64,000 nt of DNA, from the NCBI RefSeq assembly GCF_000003605.2, contig NW_003141825.1, positions 48,962 through 112,961 on the forward strand, in the 5' to 3' direction. Numbering within the stretch: position 1 is the first letter of the stretch; each line of letters starts with the position of its first letter. A program made the position numbers and the translations under genes. Below are positions 63,274 to 64,000 of this stretch, piece by piece. Source of the stretch: Saccoglossus kowalevskii. Taxonomy: Eukaryota > Hemichordata > Enteropneusta > Harrimaniidae. The notes beneath the pieces were generated by a model. The model did not search any database and was not told where the DNA came from. It saw nothing but the letters and a program-made list of their open reading frames with translations.

Positions 63274-64000
63274 GTGAGAATGCAACACAAAATAAGTCGA
63301 ATACAAACACAAAGTGTTCGAGTAGAATGCATTATTTTAATGCTGATTAGTTGGTTATAATGTCTAATTCGATGATTTTCTGGTTAATGTTTGTTTAATA
63401 TGATGTATCCAATATTATCAGCGATCGGTTTTAATAGCGACATTGTCACAAAAATGAACGAACAGTAGTCTCCAAGCAGAAAGCTGCAGGTTCCTTTCAA
63501 ACAAGAACAAACAATATTTTTGTAAGATTGCTTTCTTTCGCTGGGCAGCAGTAACATTACCAATTGTGGTGCTCACAGTATTTGGCGTTCAAACTTGTGT
63601 GTTGACATGCGTTTTGTATAGTCATCTCGTTAGTCCCTGGAGAAAATGCCTCCTTTGTGCACTTATCCCACGCACGGGTGACTACCAATCTACATCGATA
63701 TCGATAATATAACAATACTCGCACACATACGGTGACATATATCGTATTCTAACATATCATGTGACACTATATAAATATTTTGCTCTGCATAAATGTATGT
63801 CATTATTTCTTATATATTGTATTTTCTATAAAACATAGATTAATTCACGCTGAATTCCAAAAGCTAACACTGACAATGCAACACCGTTATGTTGGCAAAT
63901 AACACGATGTTTCAGAAAGATATACTGATATATTTTTGAATATGTAATTAAATCCAGATCATATTCTAATCATATTATAATTACGTTATTATCATTCGAA
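63274..64000 (+). other. Gene D last intron or 3' end and flank
   Basis: No terminal exon like SSSSPGNAV of gene C can be seen. The candidate at ~63420 has a poor acceptor. Nothing else was recognised. Confidence 0.35.

Overview
The window is animal nuclear DNA: AT-rich, with widely spaced split genes, GT-AG introns, many simple and minisatellite repeats, several LINE remnants, a Penelope-like remnant, TIR/MITE transposons and three assembly gaps (28192-29021, 46094-46231, 58697-59426). The mix of mucin/C-type-lectin and cysteine-rich receptor genes with these repeats suggests a marine invertebrate. A deuterostome such as a hemichordate or lancelet is possible, but the sequence does not prove it. 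No bacterial gene, rRNA, convincing tRNA or CRISPR was seen.

Layout. 1-6.1 kb is transposon debris: a 1.08-kb TIR element, a LINE remnant, two TTAA-flanked MITEs and a Penelope-like remnant with a GIY-YIG domain. 6.5-17.3 kb (+) holds gene A, a mucin-like protein with a hydrophobic N-terminus, a Ser/Thr-rich stalk and three C-type lectin domains (CTLDs), each built from the same three-exon cassette. The third CTLD has a one-base deletion in its EPN motif. 17.6-30.6 kb is gene-poor: LINE pieces, degenerate repeats, an isolated signal-peptide exon at 22313-22397, and a LINE whose middle is hidden by the first gap.

The second theme is a tandem family on the + strand: gene B (30633-34585), gene C (39382-46665) and gene D (61306 to at least 63273). 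Each encodes a signal peptide, two six-cysteine repeats (CX3C, a C-E/N-D-G-G core, then G-T-D-C-X2-C-G), a Thr/Pro-, Gly- or Asn/Gly-rich stalk, one membrane helix and a short basic tail. Each domain is one exon, and the extracellular exons are all bounded by phase-1 introns. The orphan exon at 22313 has the same look and the same phase. These genes look like small cell-surface receptors or adhesion proteins that expanded locally. I do not recognise the repeat as a standard animal domain, and from memory a similar motif is common in protist proteins. This is the best candidate here for an undescribed system.

Between and inside the genes lie a 0.94-kb element starting AGTCCCCGTT, a 1.74-kb TIR element in gene C intron 3, opposed minisatellite arrays and a tandem duplication in gene C intron 1, a 0.4-kb MITE at 47.8 kb, a decayed LINE at 49.6-50.6 kb, a palindromic MITE at 51.2 kb and a 2.2-kb 32/37-bp minisatellite at 57.8-59.9 kb.
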